Shown here: one piece after another, positions 52,676 through 62,473 of the stretch
Numbering within the stretch: position 1 is the first letter of the stretch
Layout of the letters: the number at the start of each line of letters is the position of its first letter
Source: JBBDLF01 sp040879025
Lineage (GTDB): Bacteria; Pseudomonadota; Gammaproteobacteria; Pseudomonadales; Pseudohongiellaceae
Assembly: GCA_040879025.1 (NCBI GenBank)
Contig: JBBDLF010000013.1
Span: 62,001-126,000, forward strand
Length of the DNA stretch: 64,000 nt
Reading direction: 5' to 3'
The notes under the pieces: generated by a model
What the model was told of the DNA's origin: nothing
What the model saw: only the letters and a program-made list of their open reading frames with translations
The model's database searches: none
Program-made: the position numbers and the translations under genes

Positions 52676-55600
52676 ATGTCCACTTCCACCTTCGATACTC
52701 TAAGACAGACCCTCAGGAATATCAGGCGACGCCGAAGTCGGCTCTACATACTGCAGCATGCCAGCCTGACTCTCATCGGGGTCGCGCTGCTGTTTCTGGC
52801 ATTGGCGCTCGTGGAGAACTGGCTTGACCCGGAGAGAGCCGGGAGTATCGGGCTTTTCCTGGTTCTGGTCACCGGTATCGGCCTGTTGCTCTGGCGGTTT
52901 GTCCATGCGCTGGGAAAACTGCGCGCCGACGACCGGCATCTGGCCCACTATGTTGATGAGCATATTCCGGACCTGGAACAACGCCTGCTCACCTCCCTCG
53001 AGTTTACCGACGAGGAGTTGCTCCATGGTCGCCACGGCGTTTCCCAGCAATTTATCCAACAACTCTGGCATGATGCGCAGACCCATGTCAGCGCCCAACA
53101 AAGCCGCGTGGATGCGGTTACTCCCGCCCACAGCAGCTGGATATCCTTTGCCTCTGCCGCCACCGCCACCGTCGCTGTGGCTGTACTGGTACTCAATTCC
53201 GAAGGACTTCTGCAGGCCACCGGCAAATTATTGTGGCCGTTTTCACTAACCGCCCCTGTGGGCCTGGTGGTTGAAGCGCCGCCGGAAATTCAGATCAGCG
53301 TGGAGCCCGGCGATCTTGAACTGCAGCGCGGCGACAGCGTCACCATCACCGCCAGAGTGGACAATGCGACGCCGGCAAATCTGAATTTGCGGCTGCAACA
53401 GGACAATGTGAACTGGCAGGATTATTCCATGTCGCGCGATGCCAGCGGCAGTGACAGCGCCACATACAGTTACTTTATTCCGTCGCTCGATGAGGACTCC
53501 ACCTATTATGTGAGTTTTGACGAGGGGGGAGAATACAGTTCGCAGCAGTTCCGGATCAGTCTGTTTGACCTGCCACAGGTAGAGCAAATCAATCTCGCCT
53601 ACACCTATCCCGACTATACCGGCATGGAAAATATCAGCGAAGAGGACAGCGGTGATATGGTGGTTCCGGAAGGCACCGAGGTTGAGGTCGCCGTGACATT
53701 TAACAAGAATATCGCCGATGCGGTGATGGAGTTTGAGAGTGACATTGGCCTGGATTCCGGAGAGGGAGAGCCGACAGTTCAGGCAGCGACGTATGAAAAC
53801 CTGCCTCTCACCATCGACGGCAATGTGGGACGCGCTCGCTTCACCGTCAGCGCCGACGGGGTCTACCGCATCAGAGCAACGGATTTCGACAGCCTTGAAA
53901 GCAACGACCCGCTGGATTATTTCATCAGAGCGATCGCGGACCAGCCGCCGAGCCTGGAACTGAAACGTCCGGGCAGGGATCAGGACGTTATGCCGCTTGA
54001 GGAAGTCGTGCTGGAGATGGATGCGAGAGACGATTATGGTCTGAGCCAGTTTTCGCTCCACTACAGCGTGGTGGGCAATGAGGAGGAGGAGGTTGATTTC
54101 CTCCCTGAATCGAACGTGCGTTCCGTTTCAGGTAACGAATTGATTTACCTGGAAGACATGGATGTGTCACCGGGCGATTTTGTCAGTTATTACCTGACAC
54201 TGGCTGACAACAACGGGCTTTCGGGACCCCAGGAAGTCGTGTCGGATATTTACTTTCTCCAGATTATTCCCACCGACCAGGAGTTTCGCCGTGGCGGTGG
54301 TGGAGGCGGCGGTGGCGGCGGAGGTGGCCAGGGTGGTGACAGCAGTGCCCTGGTGTCCATCCAGAAAGATGTGATTGCCGCTACCTGGAAGTTGCGAAAC
54401 CGACAAGGCCAGGCCTCTTCGCAGGATTTTACCGCCGACGTTGGCATTATCGCGGAATCCCAGCGGGAAGCGACGGAGCGCGCGCGCATGTCGATTGAGC
54501 GACTGTCCGAGCGCCTTAATTTCTCCGACGAGAGCTACGACAACGCGGTGCAGAACCTGTCGCAGGCCATTGAACACATGAACCTGGCGGCAGTTGAGCT
54601 CGACAGGGAACAGGTAACCAGCGCCCTGAAACCGGAACAGACAGCCTTGCAGTATATTCTCAGGGCGGAAGCCGACATCAACCGGACCACGATCAGCATG
54701 GAACAGGGTGGTGGCGGTGGCGGCGGGGGAGGAGCGCGCCAGGAACGTGAGGATCTGCGGGAACTGTTTGAAATGGAGATGGGGCAGTTGGAAAATCGCT
54801 ACGAAACTCCGCAGAGCCGACAGAATTCAGCGGCCAATTCCGAGGAGGCCAACAAGCTGGAAGAACTGGCAAGGCGCCAGGAAGCCTTGACTCGGGCACA
54901 GCGCAATCTGGCCCGCCGCGAAGATCAGCTCAGCGAGGAGCAAAAACGGCGCGAACTCGAACGACTGCTGAGACAACAGGAACAGCTCAGCCGTGAAGTC
55001 GCGCAACTGGAGCAGGAGGTGTCCCGTTCACAATCGGGACAGCAACAGTCCGGCCAGCAACAACAGCAACAATCCGGTCAGCAACAAGCCTCTTCGCAAT
55101 CCTCCGGTGGCAGTCAAGGGTCGCAGTCCCGCTTGCAGCAAGCTTCACAGCAGATGCAGGAGGCTTCAGAAAGCGACACCGCTTCCATCGCCGCCGCACG
55201 CAGCCAGAAGGCGCTCGAAAATCTGCGTGAACAGCAGCGTACCATGAATCAGGAAGCCGACAGCTCGGTCAACCAGCTCGCGCAAAATCTGAGTCAGCGC
55301 GGGCAACGTCTGCTGCAGCAGCAACGACAGCTTCAGGATGCGTTGGAGAGTACCAATCGCCAACAGGGTCTCGGTCAGAACCGGCAATCCCAGCGGAACA
55401 ATGAGGATATACAGTCACTGGTTGAACAGCAGCAACGCCAGCAGCGGGATCTGGAAGAAATCGAGGATATGCTGCGAGCGATGATCGCGCGCGGCGATAA
55501 CGACGATCAGCGCTTACTGTCTCAAGCCCAGTCAGCATCTCGGGAAGTGCGGCCCATCCGCGAGCAGATGCAAACCAGCAACCGCGTGCTGCGTAACGGC

Positions 55601-56413
55601 ATGGTCAATTTGTCTGTGGACATTGAGCAGGAGATTGAAGGTCAGATCGAAGCACTGAATCGTACGCTTACGGCGCTTGATCCTTCGCGGCAGCCTACCG
55701 GGTCGGACCAGATACAACAGGCTGCACGTGATGTCGAAGAATTGCTGGAACAGGTGGAAGGCTTGCAGCAGCAGGCGCAGCAATTGGCCGGCGGGGACGA
55801 ACCCGGGGACCAGCCGGGCCAGGCTGGAAACCAGCAGCAGGGCGAACCGTCAATCCGGGAGATGCGGCAACAACTGGCCCGAAGCCAGCAACTGGCCCAG
55901 CAGCTCACACAGCAACTGGAACAGCAACAGGGGCAAGGCGGTCGGCAACCGGGGCAGCGTGGGCAGTCAGACCAAAATCAACCGGGCCAGCGTGGTGAGC
56001 CAGGTCAGCCGGGACAAGACCAGCAGGGGCAGCAGCCAGGCCAGCAGGGTGGTCAGCAGCAGGCGGATGCGGGTCAGACTGGAGCCAACGGAGGTTCAGC
56101 AGACTCACGCACCGGGGGAGTCATTGATTATTCCGGCAATAATTCGGCCTATGGCAATGCGCGTTCAATTGAACAGCAACTGACGCGGCAAGACATCGAG
56201 AACTTTCTGAACCAACCGGAACTTTTCCAGGAATTACTCGCGCCTATCCTGGAACTTGAACGGCAACTGCGCGCCCAGGCTGAACTGGACAATATCAATA
56301 ACAAACTCTATGCGGCTGCGGATGAAGAAATTCCTGAGGAATACCGAGACCTGGTTCAGGAGTATTATCGAATACTCTCCGAGAATCGGGGATCGGCGGA
56401 CGCGGCTCCGTAG
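52676..56413 (+). CDS. DUF4175-family membrane protein with polyglycine and Gln-rich coiled coil
   Basis: The 1245-residue protein starts with two membrane helices (about 27-48 and 58-80) and a third hydrophobic segment near 160-180, followed by a large periplasmic beta-rich region (~200-535, 'PPEIQISVEPGDLELQRGDSVTI'). Then come 12 consecutive Gly (540-551), a helical segment, 9 consecutive Gly (678-686), and a very long coiled-coil/Gln-rich part with runs such as 'SGQQQQQQSG' and 'QPGQ' repeats up to about 1140. The last ~100 residues are helical. It matches DUF4175 (a family with membrane helices and Gln-rich coil) by architecture. It is the first gene of the MoxR operon; its stop is 3 bp before the next start. 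Confidence 0.85.
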   Translation: MSTSTFDTLRQTLRNIRRRRSRLYILQHASLTLIGVALLFLALALVENWLDPERAGSIGLFLVLVTGIGLLLWRFVHALGKLRADDRHLAHYVDEHIPDLEQRLLTSLEFTDEELLHGRHGVSQQFIQQLWHDAQTHVSAQQSRVDAVTPAHSSWISFASAATATVAVAVLVLNSEGLLQATGKLLWPFSLTAPVGLVVEAPPEIQISVEPGDLELQRGDSVTITARVDNATPANLNLRLQQDNVNWQDYSMSRDASGSDSATYSYFIPSLDEDSTYYVSFDEGGEYSSQQFRISLFDLPQVEQINLAYTYPDYTGMENISEEDSGDMVVPEGTEVEVAVTFNKNIADAVMEFESDIGLDSGEGEPTVQAATYENLPLTIDGNVGRARFTVSADGVYRIRATDFDSLESNDPLDYFIRAIADQPPSLELKRPGRDQDVMPLEEVVLEMDARDDYGLSQFSLHYSVVGNEEEEVDFLPESNVRSVSGNELIYLEDMDVSPGDFVSYYLTLADNNGLSGPQEVVSDIYFLQIIPTDQEFRRGGGGGGGGGGGGQGGDSSALVSIQKDVIAATWKLRNRQGQASSQDFTADVGIIAESQREATERARMSIERLSERLNFSDESYDNAVQNLSQAIEHMNLAAVELDREQVTSALKPEQTALQYILRAEADINRTTISMEQGGGGGGGGGARQEREDLRELFEMEMGQLENRYETPQSRQNSAANSEEANKLEELARRQEALTRAQRNLARREDQLSEEQKRRELERLLRQQEQLSREVAQLEQEVSRSQSGQQQSGQQQQQQSGQQQASSQSSGGSQGSQSRLQQASQQMQEASESDTASIAAARSQKALENLREQQRTMNQEADSSVNQLAQNLSQRGQRLLQQQRQLQDALESTNRQQGLGQNRQSQRNNEDIQSLVEQQQRQQRDLEEIEDMLRAMIARGDNDDQRLLSQAQSASREVRPIREQMQTSNRVLRNGMVNLSVDIEQEIEGQIEALNRTLTALDPSRQPTGSDQIQQAARDVEELLEQVEGLQQQAQQLAGGDEPGDQPGQAGNQQQGEPSIREMRQQLARSQQLAQQLTQQLEQQQGQGGRQPGQRGQSDQNQPGQRGEPGQPGQDQQGQQPGQQGGQQQADAGQTGANGGSADSRTGGVIDYSGNNSAYGNARSIEQQLTRQDIENFLNQPELFQELLAPILELERQLRAQAELDNINNKLYAAADEEIPEEYRDLVQEYYRILSENRGSADAAP

Positions 56414-56416
56414 CTA

Positions 56417-58720
56417 ATGGAAAATTTTCAGGATTTAGTCACAGCATTCAGTGAGGGCCGGGTCACTTTTGCCTACGGCATCAGCCCCATTTACTTTCTT
56501 GTTCTGACTGTCGCCGTCGTGGCCGCTGTCTGGTTCAGTTACAGGCACACAACACGCCCTGTCAGCCGGGGCTGGAAAACGTTCCTGATCGGTCTGCGCT
56601 CCTCAGCTATCGTAATACTGCTTTTCTGTCTGTTACGCCCGGTTATCACGAGCCAGCAGGTGACACCGCAGGAAACCTATCTTGGCATCCTGATCGACGA
56701 CTCCCAGAGCATGTCCATTGCAGACCTTGATGGTGGCCGCCGCCGCGAGGCAGCGGTATCTGAACTGCTGTTCGGCAACAACGGCCTGATCGATTCTCTC
56801 GATGAATTATTTCAGGTGAGAGTTTTTCGATTTGATAAGGAAACCCAGCGAATTTCCGGGGCGACTGATCTGCTACAGACCGGGACCGCCTCTTCCCTGG
56901 ACCAGGCTCTGCAACATGTTGACAATCAACTGACGGGTCTTCCCGTGGGCGGCCTGGTGTTGCTTTCTGATGGCGCGGACAACAGTGCAATTGACCCGGT
57001 GGCAACCGCGTCCCGCTATGGCGCGCGGCAAATTCCTGTATTTACGGTGGGAACGGGCAGGGAGCGAATTCCTCGCGATATTGGCATTGTCGACGTGGTG
57101 ACAGCCAAGACTGTACTGGAAGGGTCGGTTTTTAATGTGGATGTTGCGCTGATCCAGGAAGGTTACGAAGGCAGAAATGTCAAACTGGCGATAATGGATG
57201 GTGAAACGGAGGTGGCGGCCGAAAACATCACGCTGGGTCTCGAAGGCGTGACACGGCGTTACGAACTGGAAGTCACCCCGGAGCGCCGCGAACTGATCGT
57301 CTACGATTTGACGGTTGAGCTGCAAGACGATGAAATCATCAGTGAGAACAACCAATACAGTTTCCTGGTGGACAACACCGAGAAACCGCCTCTGGACATT
57401 CTCTATCTGGAAGGTCATCCCCGTAACGAATACAAGTTCATTCGTCGCGCCGTGGAAGGCGACGACTCCCTGAGGCTTGCCACATACCTGCAGACAGGTC
57501 CGGAAAAATTTTACCGCCAAGGCATTCGTTCACCCACCGAACTGAGTAACGGATTTCCTTCGAGTCGGGAGGAGTTGTACCAGTACGAAGCGATTATCCT
57601 GGGAGACATTGACGAAGGTTTCTTCAATGCCGACCAGTTGCAAATGATGAACGATTTTGTTGCCGAGCGCGGGGGTGGTTTCCTCAGTGGCGGCATGGTG
57701 GATGAAACTTTTCTGAACACGCCGGTCGCCGACATTCTGCCGGTAACGCTGGTGGAAGAGGGATTCCTGCCCCAGCATTTGCGCGGCGGCATTCGCCGTG
57801 GCAGTCATCCGACTGGCGAGACCTATTATCCCAGACTGACCCGCAATGGGGAGTTTTCACCGTTACTTCGGCTGGCGAGCGACGATGCGGAAAACCGCCG
57901 ACTCTGGCAGCAGCTTCCCGAATTCCAGGGTATTTATGTGACAGGACGCGCAAAACCCGGCGCCACGGTGCTTCTGGAACATCCACTGTTGCAATATCAG
58001 AATCAGCCGTTGCCCGTTATCGCCACCCAGCGCTACGGCAGCGGCAGAAGCGTTGCCATTGCAACGGCCAGTACCTGGCGCTGGCAGATGATGATGCCGT
58101 CCGAGGATCAGTCGCACGAGGTGTTGTGGCGGCAAATGCTGCGCTGGCTGACGTCCTCCGCACCGGAGCGGATCGACATACAGTTTGATCGTGAGTACTA
58201 CAATGTAGGTGACGTGGTCAACGTGAGGGCGACGATTCTCGATGAGAATTATGAACCCGACAACGATGCGACATTGTGGATACAAAGGACTGATCCGCAG
58301 GATCAGGCAACCGACACGCCAATGGAGTGGGATATCGAAGAAGATGGTTTGTATCGCACCAGCTTTACTGTTGAAACCGAAGGGGTCTATGAATTACTCG
58401 TGGACGTGACCAGCGCCGCTTCGGATGCCGCGATCGATAGTTCGGAAAAGCGAACTGCTTTTGTTGTTACACCGTCATTGCGCGAGTATTCCGCGGCCGG
58501 GCTCGATGCCTCTCTGTTACGCCGCATTGCAGAAACCAGCGGAGGCGATTATTTTAATATCGATCAGTCGGGTGGTCTGCGAAACGCTATCGAGTTCACT
58601 CCCAATGCGTATACCCAGGAAATACAGCTGGACTTGTGGGATAACGCGTGGTTGCTGACCTTGCTGATTTTGCTGTTGTGTGCCGACTGGATTATGCGGC
58701 GCATGAAGGGGTTGTCATGA
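56417..58720 (+). CDS. VWA and glutamine-amidotransferase-like membrane protein
   Basis: The 767-residue inner-membrane protein has helices at about 22-41 and 58-78 and a C-terminal one ('AWLLTLLILLLCADWIM'). Between them is a von Willebrand A domain: the MIDAS motif D94-D-S-Q-S98 ('LIDDSQSMS') and 'GLVLLSDGADN' with the later metal ligand. A class I amidotransferase-like fold follows at about 325-560 ('LDILYLEGHPRNEYKFIRRAV', 'ERGGGFLSGGM'), without a visible catalytic Cys. It resembles the BatA/BatB-associated and 'DUF1355-like' proteins next to MoxR ATPases, where the VWA binds metal and partner proteins. It overlaps the next gene by ATGA. Confidence 0.85.
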   Translation: MENFQDLVTAFSEGRVTFAYGISPIYFLVLTVAVVAAVWFSYRHTTRPVSRGWKTFLIGLRSSAIVILLFCLLRPVITSQQVTPQETYLGILIDDSQSMSIADLDGGRRREAAVSELLFGNNGLIDSLDELFQVRVFRFDKETQRISGATDLLQTGTASSLDQALQHVDNQLTGLPVGGLVLLSDGADNSAIDPVATASRYGARQIPVFTVGTGRERIPRDIGIVDVVTAKTVLEGSVFNVDVALIQEGYEGRNVKLAIMDGETEVAAENITLGLEGVTRRYELEVTPERRELIVYDLTVELQDDEIISENNQYSFLVDNTEKPPLDILYLEGHPRNEYKFIRRAVEGDDSLRLATYLQTGPEKFYRQGIRSPTELSNGFPSSREELYQYEAIILGDIDEGFFNADQLQMMNDFVAERGGGFLSGGMVDETFLNTPVADILPVTLVEEGFLPQHLRGGIRRGSHPTGETYYPRLTRNGEFSPLLRLASDDAENRRLWQQLPEFQGIYVTGRAKPGATVLLEHPLLQYQNQPLPVIATQRYGSGRSVAIATASTWRWQMMMPSEDQSHEVLWRQMLRWLTSSAPERIDIQFDREYYNVGDVVNVRATILDENYEPDNDATLWIQRTDPQDQATDTPMEWDIEEDGLYRTSFTVETEGVYELLVDVTSAASDAAIDSSEKRTAFVVTPSLREYSAAGLDASLLRRIAETSGGDYFNIDQSGGLRNAIEFTPNAYTQEIQLDLWDNAWLLTLLILLLCADWIMRRMKGLS

Positions 58721-59778
58721 TGAAACGCACCGCATTCCTGTTTCCGCTCCTTGCTTTGTTGGGATTGACCGCCGGGACTGCCCCGGTCATGGGCCAGAAC
58801 CCGGCGCCACGGCTGGACAATTCAGACGGCTATTTTATTGAGCAGCCTGATGCCACCAAATACGCTGTGATTCTTGTTGGTCCCACGGTAGGTGACGACA
58901 CCACAGACCAGTTTACCCAGTGGGCTTACGCGTTGCACGATATTCTGGTTCGGGATTATGGTTACAGTTCCGACACAATTTCATTGCTGATGGGTCGCGG
59001 TGCTGATGATTTCTCCGAAGGCTCCCGCGTGGATGGAGCCTGTGATTTACTGTCAATACAGTCACAGTTCGCGGATCTGAAAGCACGCGTCACCGAAGGC
59101 GACCAGGTTAGTGTGTTTTTGATCGGACACGGTACCGGAGCACAGGAAGAGGCCAAGTTCAACATAGTCGGCCCTGATATCACCGGGCCGGAATTCGCTG
59201 AAATTCTCGACCAGTTCAATGAGCAAAGCATGGTGGTTGTCAACACAACCAGTGCCAGCTACGGTTTTTCTACATTTCTTTCCGACGAGGGAAGGGTGGT
59301 GATTTCCGCGACGCGTTCAGCCTCTGAGAAATTTGATCCGGTATTTTCCCGCTATTTCATTGAGTCTCTGGAAAATCGCAATGGCGACCGTGACAAAAAC
59401 AACCGGGTGTCGATGCTGGAAGCGTTCACCTACGCCAGACAGAGCGTGAACCTGTGGTATGAAGAGCAGGGGCGACTGGCGTCCGAGCACGCCGGTCTCG
59501 ACGACAACGGAGACGGTATGTTTACTCTTGAGCCGGCCCAGGGCAATGAAGACGGCAGGCTTGCGGAAATAGCCTATCTCGATATTCTCGCCTCCGATGA
59601 CGAAAATCTTGGCCCGCAGAGTCTGGCATTGAAGGCCAGGATGCGGGAACTGGAACGAGCGGTGGTTGTGTTGCGAGGCCGCAAGGTGGACTATCTGGAA
59701 AATGACTATTGGCAAAGGATGGAGCAGTTGTTGATCGAACTGTCCAGAACTACGGGTGAATTCAATGAATTACAGTAG
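58717..59778 (+). CDS. Exported caspase-like (C13/C14-fold) protein with Ser in place of the nucleophile Cys
   Basis: From ATG 58717 (AAGGGG upstream, ATGA overlap with the VWA stop) the 353-residue product starts with a signal peptide ending near 'APVMGQ'. The mature part shows the clan CD caspase fold: strand 'KYAVILVGPTVGDD', helix 'FTQWAYALHDILVRDYGY', strand 'VSVFLIGHGTGA' with the catalytic His138, then strand 'MVVVNTTSASYGF'. In C13/C14 peptidases this loop carries the nucleophile Cys ('ACxSG'); here it reads T-T-S-A-S with Ser179, and no Cys is nearby. It is probably a non-canonical or inactive peptidase. The C-terminal half is helical. Confidence 0.8.
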   Translation: MMKRTAFLFPLLALLGLTAGTAPVMGQNPAPRLDNSDGYFIEQPDATKYAVILVGPTVGDDTTDQFTQWAYALHDILVRDYGYSSDTISLLMGRGADDFSEGSRVDGACDLLSIQSQFADLKARVTEGDQVSVFLIGHGTGAQEEAKFNIVGPDITGPEFAEILDQFNEQSMVVVNTTSASYGFSTFLSDEGRVVISATRSASEKFDPVFSRYFIESLENRNGDRDKNNRVSMLEAFTYARQSVNLWYEEQGRLASEHAGLDDNGDGMFTLEPAQGNEDGRLAEIAYLDILASDDENLGPQSLALKARMRELERAVVVLRGRKVDYLENDYWQRMEQLLIELSRTTGEFNELQ

Positions 59779-62473
59779 ATACGGCAGGCAGGCACTGATA
59801 GCTGCGATCACCTCACTGGGACTGGTGTTATCGGCACACGCGCAGCAGGTTACCGAGGTGGGTGAATCCGCTCTCTACCGGGCGGAAGAACTTATGCAGA
59901 ACGGCTCCTATGCCGCCGCCATCGAAGTATTCAAACAGGCGGATGGGCTTGATCGTAACGAAGGCATCGTAGGTGCCAGCAGAGCCAATGCGTTGACCGG
60001 CGATTATGAAGAAGCCATCGCGCTGTGCGAAGAAGCTGTCGAGAACGGAGACTACGCCGAATATCCATTGATCAGCACTCAACTGGCGGAGGTTTATCGC
60101 GCCATCGGCCGGTCCGCCGAGGCGGCTGAGGTACTCAGGGCGGTCGTTGAAGGGCAGGCTGAGGCTCCCGTGCGGACGTTGGTTCAATACGGTACCTTGC
60201 TGCAGTTTATCGGGCAAAAGTCCGCCGCACGACAGTATCTGCAGGAGGCGGTGGTGCGTTATGACAACGGACTGGTGTTCAGTTCAGAGGATGTGGCCAT
60301 GGTCGCTCTGGCCAGTTGGCGCCTGGATCGGTTCCATGATGCCAACAGCCTGTTCAATGAAGCCGTCCGTTCAAACCCCAATAATCTCGAAGCACATGTG
60401 CTGTGGGGCAATCTGTTCCAGGAAAAATACAACGCCGCCGATGCCGAACGCTCTTATCAGGATGCGCTGGAAGTAAACAGCCGCTATGTGCCGGCACTTG
60501 TCGGAATGGCTCGCGCTGTGGGGGACCAGAGAGCATTGCAGCGTTCACTGGTGATCAATCCGCGGTCGGTGGCATCGCTCGAAACCTATGGGTTGATGAT
60601 GATGCGCAACGAGCGGCCCGATGAGGCCGAGGTTTACCTTGAAGAAGCGCTGGCGGTTAATCCGGAGTCCCTTACCGCGCTCAGTACGCTGGCGGCGAAT
60701 GCAATCCTCAATGAAAGGCAGCAGGAATACGATGAGTTTGCAACCAGGGTGGAAAGTTTCAGTCCGGGTAATGCGGAGTTTCTCAGCAATATCGCTGACT
60801 CCTTCGGTAACCGTTACCGTTTCACCGAGGCGGTGGAGTTTGCCCGCGCCGCGCTTGAACTGGATTCTGAATACTGGCCGGCGTACACACTGCTGGGAAC
60901 CAATCTGGTGCGCCTGGGTGAGGAAGAGGAAGGCAAGCGTAACCTGGAAATAGGATACGAAAACGATCCGTTTAATGTGATGACATCAAATACCCTGAAG
61001 GTGTTTGACACGCTGGCTACTTATGAAACCCGCGAGAGCGGACACTTCAAGGTGCATTTGAGTGAGCGCGACGCCGACATATTATGGCCGTACCTGGAGC
61101 CGCTGTTGACGGAAGCCTGGGATACCCTCACCGCCAAGTATGGATTTGAACCTGAAGGTCCAATTCTAATCGAGATTTTCGAAAACTCGGAAGACTTTGC
61201 TGTTCGTTCCGTCGGTCTACCGGACATCGGCCCGCTTGTCGGAATTTGCTTCGGAAAAGTGATCACGCTCATTTCTCCTGACACCCTCACCGCAAACTGG
61301 CAGGAAATCGTGTGGCACGAATTCATGCACGTGATCACACTGCAAATGACCAGGAACCGAATGCCGCGCTGGCTGTCCGAAGGTATCTCGGTGTGGGAGG
61401 AAACCCAGGGTCGCCCATACTGGGGCCGGCGCCAGGGACTGGACCTTGTACGCGCCGTGGAAGATGAAAAATTGCTGCATGTCAGTAATCTCAATGCCGG
61501 ATTCTCCGGGGCCGAGAGTAACGCCGACCTTGGCTTCGCTTACTTTCAAGCTTACCTCGTGGTCGATTACATCACCGAGGAATACGGATTTGATCCTCTG
61601 GTGAATCTGGTGCGAGAGTATGGAGAGATCAAACCGGATAATGAACGGTTTGTGGCGGCGTTTGGTCAGTCCCAGGACGCGTTTGACGAAGGCTTTCGTG
61701 CCTGGGTTGAAAGACGCGTGGCCGAAATCGACGTCTTTGTGCATCGCGAGGATGTTCCCGACGAAGGAGAAGGGCACGGGCACGGCATTCGAGAAAATTC
61801 CAGCGCCATCCTGGCAGAACTGTATAACAATATGTCGCTGAAACAGCACATGCTTCAGCGTATTGAAAACGAGCCTCGCGATTTTCAGGCCTATTTGCAA
61901 CTGGGGATTGTGCTGTTCAAGGAAGAGAGCTTCGATGAAGCAAAACGATATCTGGAACAGGCTCATGAACTGTTGCCCAGTTATGCCGGCTATCCGAGTC
62001 CTCCGTTGGTCCTGTCACAGATTTACGAGCGCGAAGGCAACCGCGAGGGGAGACTGGAACAACTGGCGATTTTGCTGGAAAACCAACAACACGATTATGG
62101 TTCGGCAATGATTCTGGCGCGTGCCGCGCTGGACGCGGGAGATACGGAAAAGTCGGCGTATTTTATCGACCGGGCACTACAGATCGATCCTTACCGTCTC
62201 GATGTGCACGAGTTGAGAGCGCAGTATGCTCTGGAGGCTGAGGACCCTGCAACGGCTGTGACCGAATACGAGGTGCTGGTAAAACTCGACGTCAATGACC
62301 CGGTGGAAGCAAGAACCAATCTCGCGGAAGCCTATTTACAGATCGGTGCAGTGGATCAGGCAAAGCAGAATTCACTACTGGCGCTGGAAATCGCGCCGAG
62401 CTTTCAGCGCGCTCAGCAGGTTCTGCTTCAGTCGGTAGACGGGGTTGGTGCAGACGGAGAAGCAGCTAACTGA
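59765..62473 (+). CDS. Exported TPR protein with gluzincin metallopeptidase domain
   Basis: The 902-residue product (ATG 59765, GGGTG upstream; GTG 59756 possible) starts with a signal peptide ('LIAAITSLGLVLSAHAQQ'). TPR repeats fill about 30-400 and 690-890. Between them is a peptidase_MA-like domain with HExxH at His518-Glu519-x-x-His522 ('WHEFMHV') and 'WLSEGISVWEE' with the Glu that normally completes the gluzincin zinc site, then a hydrophobic-rich helical part. It probably acts in the periplasm. Its start overlaps the caspase-like stop and its stop overlaps the DUF4159 start by one base, so it is tightly coupled in the operon. Confidence 0.85.
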   Translation: MNYSRYGRQALIAAITSLGLVLSAHAQQVTEVGESALYRAEELMQNGSYAAAIEVFKQADGLDRNEGIVGASRANALTGDYEEAIALCEEAVENGDYAEYPLISTQLAEVYRAIGRSAEAAEVLRAVVEGQAEAPVRTLVQYGTLLQFIGQKSAARQYLQEAVVRYDNGLVFSSEDVAMVALASWRLDRFHDANSLFNEAVRSNPNNLEAHVLWGNLFQEKYNAADAERSYQDALEVNSRYVPALVGMARAVGDQRALQRSLVINPRSVASLETYGLMMMRNERPDEAEVYLEEALAVNPESLTALSTLAANAILNERQQEYDEFATRVESFSPGNAEFLSNIADSFGNRYRFTEAVEFARAALELDSEYWPAYTLLGTNLVRLGEEEEGKRNLEIGYENDPFNVMTSNTLKVFDTLATYETRESGHFKVHLSERDADILWPYLEPLLTEAWDTLTAKYGFEPEGPILIEIFENSEDFAVRSVGLPDIGPLVGICFGKVITLISPDTLTANWQEIVWHEFMHVITLQMTRNRMPRWLSEGISVWEETQGRPYWGRRQGLDLVRAVEDEKLLHVSNLNAGFSGAESNADLGFAYFQAYLVVDYITEEYGFDPLVNLVREYGEIKPDNERFVAAFGQSQDAFDEGFRAWVERRVAEIDVFVHREDVPDEGEGHGHGIRENSSAILAELYNNMSLKQHMLQRIENEPRDFQAYLQLGIVLFKEESFDEAKRYLEQAHELLPSYAGYPSPPLVLSQIYEREGNREGRLEQLAILLENQQHDYGSAMILARAALDAGDTEKSAYFIDRALQIDPYRLDVHELRAQYALEAEDPATAVTEYEVLVKLDVNDPVEARTNLAEAYLQIGAVDQAKQNSLLALEIAPSFQRAQQVLLQSVDGVGADGEAAN

